Positions 16,732-24,703 of a stretch of 64,000 nucleotides of DNA are shown here, piece by piece (within the stretch, counting starts at the first letter, position 1; every line of letters begins with the position of its first letter). This DNA comes from VRUE01 sp963718775 (GTDB lineage Bacteria; Actinomycetota; Thermoleophilia; Solirubrobacterales; 70-9). The notes below the pieces were generated by a model. It was not told where the DNA came from, did no database searches, and worked only from the letters and a program-made list of their open reading frames with translations. The stretch is taken from the NCBI GenBank assembly GCA_963718775.1, contig OY970377.1, forward strand, positions 2,046,001 to 2,110,000, given 5' to 3'. Position numbers and translations under genes: made by a program.

Positions 16732-17940
16732 ATGACAGTTTCTGTCGATTTGGAGCCCTGGCGGGGACTTTCGCCCGCGGTCGCCGACCTGATCGAGCCT
16801 GAGCTGGAGGCGGCGACGGGGGAGATCCTCGCCACGATCGCCCGCGAGGTGCCTGAGTACGCGCGGCCACTGGAGGGGAACTTCGGGCGAGGCATCCGCA
16901 CCGGCGTCGGCGAGGCGCTGAGGCAGTTCGTCGCTCTGATTCGCGATCCCGAGGCAGGCCGCGACCTGGGGCGCGAGGTGTACGTCGGGCTCGGCCGTGG
17001 TGAGCTGCGCCAGGGGCGCACGCTGGACTCGCTGCAGGCGGCGTACCGGATCGGCGCCCGGGTGGCCTGGCGCAGGATCGCCCGGGCAGGGCGCAGCGCG
17101 AAGCTCGACTCAGAGGTTTTGAGCTTGCTCGCCGAGGCGATCTTCGCCTACATCGACGAGCTCTCCGCCGACTCGGTCGAGGGCTACGCCGAGGCTCAGT
17201 CCGAGAGCGAGGGCCTGCGTCGTCGACGCAGGCGCGAGCTGGCCCTGCTGCTGACCCGCGAGCCGGCTGCCGAAGCCTCCGACCTGCGCGCCGCCGCGCA
17301 GGCAGCTGGCTGGCGGATCCCGCGCGAGGTCGCCGCGCTCGCCTGCGCAGAGGCGGAGTTGACACAACTGGCTCGACGTCTGCCGGCCGATGTGCTTGCC
17401 ACGCAGCTCGACGAGATCGGTTGCATTCTGGTGCCCGATCCCGATGGGCCGGGCCGGGCCGAGGGCGTCGAGCGTGCCGTCGCGGATATGCAGGTTGCCC
17501 TCGGGCCGACGGGCGAGCCCGCACAGGCACGTGAGTCCTGGGAGCTGGCAAAGATCGCCCTACGCGCAGTCGAAGCCGGCGCCTTGACCTTTGCCGGCCT
17601 GCCTCGTGCCGATGCGCATCTCGCCGATCTGTTGCTCTTCGAGGGCAGCGGACTAGTAGGGCGGATTGCCGCCGGACGGCTCGCCCCCCTTGAGTCGCTC
17701 ACCAAGAAGGCGCGGGCGCGGATGCGCGAGACGGCCCTCGCCTACGTTCGTCATCAGGGCAACTCGGTGGCGATGGCAGCGGCACTGCACGTCCATCCGC
17801 AAACCGCTCGCTATCGCGTCGTCCGCTTGCGCGAGCTGTTCGGCGATCAGCTCGAGGACCCTGATGCCCGCTTCGAGCTCGAGATCGCGCTTCGACGCCC
17901 GGATGCCGGCGCCAGGAAGCACCGTCCTTCACCCAGGTAG
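16732..17940 (+). CDS. PucR-type transcriptional regulator
   Basis: A 402-residue regulator. The C-terminal PucR helix-turn-helix is clear (ALAYVRHQGNSVAMAAALHV, HPQTARYRVVRLRELFG). The upstream region has a GGDEF-like/CdaR-type fold segment (about residues 160-320). The N-terminus (about 1-150; LGRGELRQGRTLDSLQAAYR) matches the regulatory domain common in actinobacterial PucR proteins near lipid genes. Divergent arrangement with the desaturase suggests it controls acyl-chain desaturation. A terminator hairpin overlaps its 3' end. Confidence 0.85.
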   Translation: MTVSVDLEPWRGLSPAVADLIEPELEAATGEILATIAREVPEYARPLEGNFGRGIRTGVGEALRQFVALIRDPEAGRDLGREVYVGLGRGELRQGRTLDSLQAAYRIGARVAWRRIARAGRSAKLDSEVLSLLAEAIFAYIDELSADSVEGYAEAQSESEGLRRRRRRELALLLTREPAAEASDLRAAAQAAGWRIPREVAALACAEAELTQLARRLPADVLATQLDEIGCILVPDPDGPGRAEGVERAVADMQVALGPTGEPAQARESWELAKIALRAVEAGALTFAGLPRADAHLADLLLFEGSGLVGRIAAGRLAPLESLTKKARARMRETALAYVRHQGNSVAMAAALHVHPQTARYRVVRLRELFGDQLEDPDARFELEIALRRPDAGARKHRPSPR

Positions 17941-17956
17941 GCCCCCTACCTGGGTG
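17930..17956. terminator. Hairpin terminator between convergent pucR-type and hydroxylase genes
   Basis: Arms CACCCAGGTAGG (17930-17941) and CCTACCTGGGTG (17945-17956) flank a CCC loop. The structure overlaps both stop regions (17940 plus, 17946 minus) and is positioned to stop both transcripts. Confidence 0.72.
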
Positions 17957-18611
17957 TTCGGCCGTCACTCCCTGACTTGGCCCCGGACGCCGATCGGTGG
18001 CGCGGCAGGGTGCGGAAGACGACGTCCCAGATCGGCGAGGAGACGCCGTAGCCGTAGCGGTGATCCTGGAAGTGGTGGCGCATGTGCTGCTCGCGCAGGC
18101 GCTTGCCGAGGTCGGACTTGGGCACGAAGTGGTGCACGTAGTAGTGCGTGTAGTCGTAGGCGAGGTAGCCGAAGATGAAGCCGCCGAAGAGGGGGTAGGC
18201 CGCCGGCGCGCCGAAGAGCAGGCTGAAGGCGAAGAAGAAGAGCGCCGCGAGCGGGATCGCCACCGCGGGCGGCATCACCAAGCGCAGCTTGTCGTTGGGA
18301 TGGTCGTGGTGGATGCCGTGGATGATGAAGTGCATGCGACGGCCGAAGGCGTTGTCGGGCTGCCAGTGGAAGACCAGGCGATGCAGCCAGTACTCGGTCA
18401 GCGTCCAGATGCCGACGCCGCCGAGGCTGAGCCCGATCAGCTGCCAGGCCCCGTAGCCGCCGTCGGCGCCGAGCCACTCCATGACGATGACCACCGGCAC
18501 GAAGACGATCGCCGGGACCGAGGGGTGCACCCGGGAGAAGAAGTTGAGGAAGTTGCTCTCGAACAGCTGGGGAGAAGCCGCGAGCTTGTCGGTCCGGCTG
18601 GGGGAGTCCAT
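17946..18611 (-). CDS. Fatty acid hydroxylase/sterol desaturase superfamily membrane protein
   Basis: A 221-residue integral membrane di-iron protein. Histidine clusters fit the FA_hydroxylase superfamily: EYWLHRLVFHW, HFIIHGIHHDHPND, YDYTHYYVHH and EQHMRHHFQDHRYGYGVSS. The segment spacing resembles fatty acid 2-hydroxylases (FA2H/Scs7-like) without the cytochrome b5 domain. Substrate (free fatty acid, acyl lipid or carotenoid-like) cannot be fixed from sequence. Its location 1.3 kb from a desaturase suggests a local lipid-modification cluster. Confidence 0.86.
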   Translation of the reverse strand: MDSPSRTDKLAASPQLFESNFLNFFSRVHPSVPAIVFVPVVIVMEWLGADGGYGAWQLIGLSLGGVGIWTLTEYWLHRLVFHWQPDNAFGRRMHFIIHGIHHDHPNDKLRLVMPPAVAIPLAALFFFAFSLLFGAPAAYPLFGGFIFGYLAYDYTHYYVHHFVPKSDLGKRLREQHMRHHFQDHRYGYGVSSPIWDVVFRTLPRHRSASGAKSGSDGRTPR

Positions 18612-18730
18612 CCAGGGGCAATGCTACCGACGGCTGGTCCCGGCACCCGCAAGACGCGGGGAACCTGTAACGAGACTGTGTCAAAGACGTTGCGCTTTGC
18701 GGGAATGATGCCCACGAAAGGCGCACGAGG

Positions 18731-18937
18731 ATGGCAGTATCGGCCGCCGTGCCGCGCAAGCCCAAGAAGCCGACCTGCGAGGACTGCTACTTCCAGAAGA
18801 ACATGCTCTGCGCGCTCGAGCTCGATGAGCCCTGCACGACCTTCCGACCCAACCGTCCTGAGGGGCTCGTTCCCCCCAAGCAGCCCGTCTTGCTCATGCG
18901 CCCACCGCGCTGGTCTGCTCAGTCCGGAGCTGCTTAA
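18731..18937 (+). CDS. Small cysteine-containing protein of unknown function
   Basis: A 68-residue protein with a compact cysteine pattern, CEDCYFQKNMLCALELDEPC, after a basic N-terminus (VPRKPKKPT). The C-x2-C...C...C spacing could bind zinc or an Fe-S cluster; the C-terminus is proline-rich. It has a short GAGG before the ATG, and codon use resembles its neighbours, so it looks real. No family name is assigned. Confidence 0.6.
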   Translation: MAVSAAVPRKPKKPTCEDCYFQKNMLCALELDEPCTTFRPNRPEGLVPPKQPVLLMRPPRWSAQSGAA

Positions 18938-18946
18938 GCCGACTCT

Positions 18947-19092
18947 CGGGCGGGTGGTGTGGGGGTGGGGTGATCTCCGCCGCGCGGAGGCTGCTGAGGG
19001 CAGGGCCGCATCCTTCTCGCCGCAATGTCCCTTTGCCCGAAGCAGCGCGCAGCGCAAGGAGGGCACCCCACCCCCACGACAGGACCCGCCCG
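18947..19092. repeat. Long-range inverted repeat in intergenic gap
   Basis: Inner arms GTGGGGGTGGGGTG (18959-18972) and CACCCCACCCCCAC (19064-19077) are perfectly complementary. Outer arms CGGGCGGGT (18947-18955) and ACCCGCCCG (19084-19092) add a second tier. The roughly 90 bases between them contain no gene. Size and architecture resemble the two palindromic elements at 10.0 and 26.9 kb, but the inner blocks are not shared. Confidence 0.55.
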
Positions 19093-19121
19093 CCAAGCAC
19101 GCTGGCTAATGTTCTGCCTCG

Positions 19122-19517
19122 ATGCCGGAGCGGGACCTATATGCGTGGGCACGGACCACATACGTCTCTCGCAGGAGCAGAGGTTTTACTCCGAATGTGG
19201 ATGTCTATTACTGCGGGGATCCGCAGCGGGCGGTTGTGAAGGTCGATCTGGCGGGGGTCAATCTGGATGAGGTGGGGATCGAGATCTCCGGGCGGCAGTT
19301 GGCGATCGTCGGGGAACGGCCGGTGCAGGAGACCGAGGGGCGGGTGTACCAGCAGGTCGAGATTCCCTCTGGGCCGTTCCGCCGTGTCGTCGAGTTGCAG
19401 GTCGACGTCGACGCGGAGCGGGCGAAGGCGACCTACGACGATGGCGTGCTGAGGATCGAGCTGCCGCTGCGCGATCCGGCCGAGACGACACGCCGGGTCC
19501 CGATCGGGCGAGACTAG
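19122..19517 (+). CDS. Hsp20/alpha-crystallin family small heat-shock protein
   Basis: An ATP-independent holdase chaperone of 131 residues. The alpha-crystallin domain spans about residues 25-118 (VVKVDLAGVNLDEVGIEISG, RQLAIVGERPV, then YDDGVLRIELPLRD). The N-terminal arm is short, and the usual C-terminal I-x-I/V motif is represented only weakly by RRVPIG. It lies about 25 bp upstream of lon on the same strand, so the holdase and protease are probably co-transcribed as a proteostasis unit. Confidence 0.88.
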   Translation: MPERDLYAWARTTYVSRRSRGFTPNVDVYYCGDPQRAVVKVDLAGVNLDEVGIEISGRQLAIVGERPVQETEGRVYQQVEIPSGPFRRVVELQVDVDAERAKATYDDGVLRIELPLRDPAETTRRVPIGRD

Positions 19518-19542
19518 TGCCGACTTGCGAGAGGCGGCGCTG

Positions 19543-21936
19543 ATGGAGGGCAGTCCGGTCCTCGAGGTGGTCGAGTCGCCGCTCGATGCCGAGGACGCGA
19601 TCCGCGCCAACGAGCCGCTGCCCGACGCGTTGCCGGTACTGCCGCTGCGTGAGACCGTCACCTTCCCCGAGACCCTGACTCCGCTGGCCGTGGGCCAGGA
19701 GCGCTCGATCAAGCTGGTCGATGACGTGCTCGGCGCCAACCGGATGCTGGCAATGGTTGCCGCCCGCGACCCCGACAACGAGGAGCCCGGGCCAGAGGAC
19801 CTCTACGACGTCGGCGTCGTCGGCGTCGTCGCTCGCATGCTCAAGATCCCCGACGGCTCGCTGCGCATCCTCGTCCAGGGAACTCAACGGGTTCGGCTCG
19901 GGCCCTACGTCGCCGAGCGGCCCTACCTGGTCGCGCGGATCGGCGAGCTGCCCGACGTAACCGAGGACGGCCCGGAGCTGGAGGCGCTGACCCGCAACGT
20001 GCAGCGCACCTTCTCGGAGATCATCGAGCAGATTCCCTATCTGCCCGAGGAGCTGCAGATGGCGGTCGCCAACATCGATGACCCGGCGGCGCTCGCCCAT
20101 TTGATCGGCGGCGCTCTGCGCATCTCCACCGAGGAGAAGCAGCGGCTGCTCGAGGAGGTCGAGGTCGTCGGTCGTCTCCGTCACCTCTCGCAGATCCTCG
20201 CCCGCGAGCTCGAGGTCGTCCAGCTCGGCACGCAGATCCAGTCGCAGGTCGAGTCGGAGATCGACAAAGGCCAGCGCGAGTTCTTCCTGCGCCAGCAGAT
20301 GAAAGCGATCCAGGACGAGCTGGGGGAGGGCGACGAGCAGCAGGCCGAAGCGAACGAACTGCGCGAGCGGATCGAGGCGGCGAAGCTGCCCGAGCACGCT
20401 CAGAAGGCGGCGGATCGCGAGCTGTCGCGGCTGGAGAAACTCCCCCCGGCGGCGGCTGAGCATGGCGTCATTCGCACCTACCTGGAGTGGATGGTCGAGC
20501 TGCCCTGGTCGGCCGAGACTGAGGACAACCTCGACATCGCCCACGCCCGCGAGGTGCTCGACGCCGATCACTACGACCTCGAGAAAGTCAAGGACCGCAT
20601 CCTCGAGTACCTGGCAGTGCGCAAGCTGAAGCCGGACTCGCCGGGGCCGATCCTCTGCTTCGTCGGCCCGCCCGGCGTCGGCAAGACCAGTCTCGGTCGC
20701 TCGATCGCGCGAGCGCTGGGGCGCGAGTTCGAGCGGATCTCGGTCGGCGGCGTCCGCGACGAGGCGGAGATTCGCGGTCACCGGCGCACCTACATCGGCG
20801 CGATGCCTGGAACGATCGTGCGCGCCCTGCGCGACGCCGGCTCGCGCAATCCCGTCTTCATGATCGACGAGATCGACAAGATGGGCTCCGATTACCGTGG
20901 CGATCCCGCCTCGGCGATGCTCGAGGTGCTCGATCCAGCGCAGAACGACTCCTTCCGCGATCACTACCTCGACCTCGAGTTCGACCTCTCCGAGGTGATG
21001 TTCATCGCCACCGCCAACGTCCTCGACACGATCCCCGGGCCGCTGCAGGACCGCATGGAGACGATCGAGCTGGCCGGCTACACGCTGGAGGAGAAGAGGC
21101 ACATCGCCCGTCGCTATCTGGTGCCGCGTCAAATCGAGGCCAATGGGCTGAAGCCGTCGCAGATCGAGTTCGCCGACCCAGCTTTGGCGGCGATCGTCGA
21201 GGAGTACACGCGCGAGGCGGGCGTGCGCAACCTCGAGCGGCAGATCGGCACGGTCTGCCGCAAAGTCGCCCGCGAAGTCGCCGAGGGTAAAAACAAAAAG
21301 AAGAGCAAGGCGAAGATCTCCGCCAAGCGGGCCCGCGAGCTACTCGGTCGCCGCCGCGTCTTCGCCGAGCAGCGCCGCCGTACCAAGGATCCCGGCGTCG
21401 CCACCGGCCTCGCCTGGACACCGACCGGCGGCGACGTGCTCTTCATCGAGGCGACCTCGATGCCGGGGACGGGAAAGCTGACGATCACCGGCCAGCTCGG
21501 CGAGGTGATGAAAGAGTCGGCGCAGGCGGCGCTCTCCTGGGTCCGCGGCCACTGGGCGGAGGTGGCGCCCGGGCTGGGCGAGCTCTGGTTCGCCGAGCAC
21601 GACATTCACATCCACGTCCCCGCTGGCGCCGTGCCCAAGGACGGGCCCTCGGCCGGGGTGGCGATGACCGTGGCGCTCTCCTCGCTGGTCAGCGGCCGGC
21701 CGGTTCGCAACGATGTGGCGATGACCGGCGAGGTGACGCTGACCGGACAGGTGCTGCCGATCGGCGGCCTCAAGGAGAAGTCGCTGGCCGCGCAGCGGGC
21801 CGGGATCAAGCGGGTGCTGGTGCCGGAGCGCAACGAAGGCGACGTGGCTGAGATCCCCGAGCACGAGCGCAGCGAGCTGGAGTTCGTCTACGTGGACAGG
21901 GTCTCGAAGGCGATCCAAGCGGCGCTCGCTTCCTAG
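19543..21936 (+). CDS. lon: ATP-dependent Lon protease
   Basis: Degrades misfolded and regulatory proteins in the cytoplasm. The N-terminal LON substrate domain starts at LPVLPLRETVTFPETLTPL; a central coiled coil follows (about residues 200-300). The AAA+ module has Walker A GPPGVGKTS (about residue 375) and Walker B FMIDEIDKM. The C-terminal protease domain has the catalytic serine in PKDGPSAG (about residue 704) and the lysine in LPIGGLKEKSLAA. ATG 19543 was preferred over a TTG at 19525. A basic insertion, EGKNKKKSKAKISAKRAREL, separates the AAA+ and protease parts. About 797 residues, full length. Confidence 0.97.
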   Translation: MEGSPVLEVVESPLDAEDAIRANEPLPDALPVLPLRETVTFPETLTPLAVGQERSIKLVDDVLGANRMLAMVAARDPDNEEPGPEDLYDVGVVGVVARMLKIPDGSLRILVQGTQRVRLGPYVAERPYLVARIGELPDVTEDGPELEALTRNVQRTFSEIIEQIPYLPEELQMAVANIDDPAALAHLIGGALRISTEEKQRLLEEVEVVGRLRHLSQILARELEVVQLGTQIQSQVESEIDKGQREFFLRQQMKAIQDELGEGDEQQAEANELRERIEAAKLPEHAQKAADRELSRLEKLPPAAAEHGVIRTYLEWMVELPWSAETEDNLDIAHAREVLDADHYDLEKVKDRILEYLAVRKLKPDSPGPILCFVGPPGVGKTSLGRSIARALGREFERISVGGVRDEAEIRGHRRTYIGAMPGTIVRALRDAGSRNPVFMIDEIDKMGSDYRGDPASAMLEVLDPAQNDSFRDHYLDLEFDLSEVMFIATANVLDTIPGPLQDRMETIELAGYTLEEKRHIARRYLVPRQIEANGLKPSQIEFADPALAAIVEEYTREAGVRNLERQIGTVCRKVAREVAEGKNKKKSKAKISAKRARELLGRRRVFAEQRRRTKDPGVATGLAWTPTGGDVLFIEATSMPGTGKLTITGQLGEVMKESAQAALSWVRGHWAEVAPGLGELWFAEHDIHIHVPAGAVPKDGPSAGVAMTVALSSLVSGRPVRNDVAMTGEVTLTGQVLPIGGLKEKSLAAQRAGIKRVLVPERNEGDVAEIPEHERSELEFVYVDRVSKAIQAALAS

Positions 21937-21938
21937 CC

Positions 21939-23480
21939 ATGGAGGCCGCCGGGGCGCTGGGCAGGGGCAGCCTGTCGACGTATCTGGAGGCAGTCAGGGA
22001 GGCCGTGCGGGCGCGTTCGCGGACCTTCTGGATCGTCGTCGGGCTCACTGTCCTCGCTGCGGTGCTGCGCTTCGCGACGCTCGGCGTGCAGAGCTACCAC
22101 CACGACGAGATCGTCACCGCCAGCCGCATCCTGCGCGATGGCTTCTGGCACGCGATGGACGCCGTTGGCTTCAGCGAGTCGGCGCCGCCGCTCTACTACG
22201 CGCTGGCCTGGCTCTGGACGCAAGTGACCGGAACGGGAGAGTGGGGCTTGCGCTCCTTCTCGGCCCTCGCCGGCGTGCTCACCGTGCCGGTTGTCTTTCT
22301 GCTCGGCAACGAGCTGCGCGGCCGGCGCACGGGCATCGTCGCCGCGGCGCTGGTCGCCACCAACCCGATGCTCGTCTGGTATTCGCAGGAGGGGCGCTCC
22401 TACGCGCTGCTCGTGCTTTTGACGACGCTCTCGCTGCTCTACTTCGCGCGCGGCCTCAAGCACGGTCGCCAGCGCGACCTGACGATCTGGGCCGTTGTCT
22501 CCGGCCTGGCTTACGCCACCCACTACTTCGCCATCTTCCCGATTGCCGCTGAGGCTCTCTGGCTGTTGCTGCGCCGCCGTCGCGACGCGGCGCGCGGCTT
22601 CGTCGTTCTCGCTGCCTTCGGGCTCCTCGTCACGCCGCTCGCCATCCACCAGGCCTCCTATGGGCATGCCGAGTGGATTGCCGGGCATTCGCTTGGCCAC
22701 CGCCTCTGGGAGATGGGCATCACCTTCGGTGTCGGCGAGATCGGCGATGTCATCGCCCAGTCGGAGCGACCGTTGCTGGGCCTGGCGCCCGGCCTGGCGA
22801 TGCTCGCTGCCCTCGGCCTGCTCGCTCTGCGCGGCGAGCGCTCCGAGCGCCTTGCCGCCCGCCCGGTGCTGGTCGTCGCGGCGGCGACGGTCGGCATCCC
22901 GCTGGTCCTCGCCGTGCTCAGCCCGGGCAAAGACTACGTGCTCGCCCGCAACCTGCTGCCCGCTCTGGTGCCGCTGCTGGTGGCGGTCGCGGTCGGTCTC
23001 ACCCTGCGCCGCGCAAACCGTGTCGGCGCCCTGCTAGCCGTCGTTCTGGCCACCTACTCGCTCGGCTTCTCGGTCTGGGCGAGCATCTCGCCGGCATTGC
23101 AGCGCCCCGACTGGGACCCGGTCGCTGCTGCCTTGGGGGAGCCGACGACGCCGCGAGCGATGGTCACCTGGACGATCGGCCAGGCTTCGTTGCGCTACTA
23201 CCTCTCGACCGGGTCCTTCCAGGTCCAGCCATCCGACGGCTTCGAGTGGTGGGTCGGCGAGGTCGACTTCATCTCAGACGGGCCGGCGCCGCCACCGCCA
23301 CGGCATCTCCTCGGCCCGGGCTTCCGGCTGGCTGGCTACGAGAAGGTCGGCCGCCTCTACGTGCGCCGCTATGCCTTGCCTGGGCCGGGCCTGCGGCCTC
23401 TGCGGCTTGGGGTCGTGCGCGCCGCCGAGCTCGGTTTCCACTCAAACGGAGTCCTTTTGGACGGCATCGGCCCCGAGTGA
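21939..23480 (+). CDS. GT39-like membrane glycosyltransferase (ArnT/PMT superfamily)
   Basis: A 513-residue polytopic protein with about 10-11 hydrophobic helices. SYHHDEIVTASRILRDG in the first extracytoplasmic loop carries the acidic pair typical of GT-C enzymes that use lipid-linked sugars; LVWYSQEGRSYALLVLL is another conserved block of this superfamily. It probably transfers a sugar from a polyprenyl-phosphate donor to a lipid, polysaccharide or protein outside the membrane; acceptor unknown. It starts 2 bp after the lon stop, though a functional link to Lon is not implied. Confidence 0.8.
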   Translation: MEAAGALGRGSLSTYLEAVREAVRARSRTFWIVVGLTVLAAVLRFATLGVQSYHHDEIVTASRILRDGFWHAMDAVGFSESAPPLYYALAWLWTQVTGTGEWGLRSFSALAGVLTVPVVFLLGNELRGRRTGIVAAALVATNPMLVWYSQEGRSYALLVLLTTLSLLYFARGLKHGRQRDLTIWAVVSGLAYATHYFAIFPIAAEALWLLLRRRRDAARGFVVLAAFGLLVTPLAIHQASYGHAEWIAGHSLGHRLWEMGITFGVGEIGDVIAQSERPLLGLAPGLAMLAALGLLALRGERSERLAARPVLVVAAATVGIPLVLAVLSPGKDYVLARNLLPALVPLLVAVAVGLTLRRANRVGALLAVVLATYSLGFSVWASISPALQRPDWDPVAAALGEPTTPRAMVTWTIGQASLRYYLSTGSFQVQPSDGFEWWVGEVDFISDGPAPPPPRHLLGPGFRLAGYEKVGRLYVRRYALPGPGLRPLRLGVVRAAELGFHSNGVLLDGIGPE

Positions 23481-23541
23481 CACCCCGGAACCGTTGAGAG
23501 TTATCCTGATTGCCCCGGAGATACCCCAGCGAGGAGAAGGC

Positions 23542-23967
23542 ATGAGCAAGACGAAGGCGACGCAGGCCGCAGATCTCTATTCGACCGCACGCGAGAATCC
23601 CTACGTGCAGCGACTAATCGAGGACGAAGAGCTGCGCGACAGTCTCAAGAACGCCTTCGAGGCCGCGCGGGGGGCTTACGGACGGGCGACCAGCAACGGC
23701 CATGGCGCCGTCAAGGCCGTGACCAGCGACAAGAAGGTCCAGCGTGACCTGCGTTCCGCAGCCGAGAGCCTCCGCGATGCCTCCGAGCAGCTGCGCGCGC
23801 CGAAGAAGCGCAAGAGCAAGCTCGGCCGCATCGTCCTTCTCGCCCTGGTCGGGGCGGCGATCGCGCTGGTGCTCAGCGAGGACGCCCGCAAGACCGTGCT
23901 CGACACCCTTTTCGGCGCCGAGGAGGAGTTCGAGTACACCAGCACGACCAGCATCAACGGTTCCTGA
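23542..23967 (+). CDS. Conserved membrane-anchored protein of unknown function
   Basis: A 141-residue protein. ATG 23542 follows GAGGAGAAGG at good spacing. The soluble N-terminal ~95 residues are helical and charged (YSTARENPYVQRLIEDEELR, later VQRDLRSAAESLRDASEQLR). A basic stretch, PKKRKSKLGR, precedes one hydrophobic helix (IVLLALVGAAIALVL), giving a cytoplasmic N-terminus and a short acidic tail. This layout recurs in actinobacterial proteins annotated only as hypothetical. It may precede the tetR/mmpL pair by chance. Confidence 0.68.
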   Translation: MSKTKATQAADLYSTARENPYVQRLIEDEELRDSLKNAFEAARGAYGRATSNGHGAVKAVTSDKKVQRDLRSAAESLRDASEQLRAPKKRKSKLGRIVLLALVGAAIALVLSEDARKTVLDTLFGAEEEFEYTSTTSINGS

Positions 23968-24017
23968 TTTCGCACCCCAGCGGGCTTCCCGCCTGCTGCG
24001 CTCCATAGACTGAAGGC

Positions 24018-24626
24018 ATGGAGGCGGCAACCAAAGAACGCGAGCTGAGCGGCGACAAGGCGCAGCGCATCGTCGACGCGATGCGGGTCAGCGTCGCAAA
24101 ACGCGGCGCTGCCGGCTCGACCTTCGAGCACGTCGCCCGTGAGGCGGGGGTCAGTCGCGGCCTGCTCCACTATTACTTCGGGACCAAGGAGCGGCTGCTG
24201 GTCGAGGTGGTGCGCCGCGACGCCGAGATCCGCGTCGCCCGGCTCGACGAACCGCTTGCCAAGGCGGAGACGGTCGACGACGTAATCGACGTCCTGCTCG
24301 CCAGCCTCAACGACCTGATCGAGAACGAGCCGGCTTTCTTCCTGCTCCTCTACGAGCTCTTCAGCGCTGGCCGGCGCAACCCCGACATCCAGCACGAGGT
24401 GGGCCAGCTTTTCGAGCGCACCCGCTCGCACGTCGCCGAGGTGTTGAAGTCGAAGGAGCGCGAGGGCGTGCTCAAACTGCGCCACGATGCCGAGGAGATC
24501 GTCTCCTACCTCTTCGCGGTCGCCGACGGCTTCGCCCTGCAAGCGCTCTCCGACACCGACCGCGACATCAGCGGTGGCCTGGCCGTAGCTGCGGCTGCCG
24601 GCCGCTACCTGCTTACGGACAAGTAG
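24018..24626 (+). CDS. TetR-family transcriptional regulator (likely repressor of the adjacent mmpL gene)
   Basis: A 202-residue regulator. The HTH is at about residues 15-60 (AKRGAAGSTFEHVAREAGVS, RGLLHYYFGTKERLL), followed by a helical effector domain with an LLYELFSAGRR segment common in TetR proteins of efflux loci. The next gene on the same strand, 78 bp downstream, is an MmpL-type transporter, and the gap holds two tandem inverted repeats, so it most likely controls that exporter. Confidence 0.9.
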   Translation: MEAATKERELSGDKAQRIVDAMRVSVAKRGAAGSTFEHVAREAGVSRGLLHYYFGTKERLLVEVVRRDAEIRVARLDEPLAKAETVDDVIDVLLASLNDLIENEPAFFLLLYELFSAGRRNPDIQHEVGQLFERTRSHVAEVLKSKEREGVLKLRHDAEEIVSYLFAVADGFALQALSDTDRDISGGLAVAAAAGRYLLTDK

Positions 24627-24634
24627 CGGACCAC

Positions 24635-24667
24635 TCCGGTCACTGGGAGTGACCGGACTCACAGTCC
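24635..24667. promoter_or_regulatory. Tandem inverted repeats between tetR and mmpL
   Basis: TCCGGTCACT-GGG-AGTGACCGGA (24635-24657) is followed, overlapping its last bases, by CGGACT-CAC-AGTCCG (24654-24667). Two adjacent palindromes immediately upstream of an exporter gene are a good candidate TetR operator; a read-through terminator after tetR is the alternative. Confidence 0.55.
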
Positions 24668-24703
24668 GGTGGCCGCCAGTTCGAAAAGCTGGCCATCCAG
24701 CCA

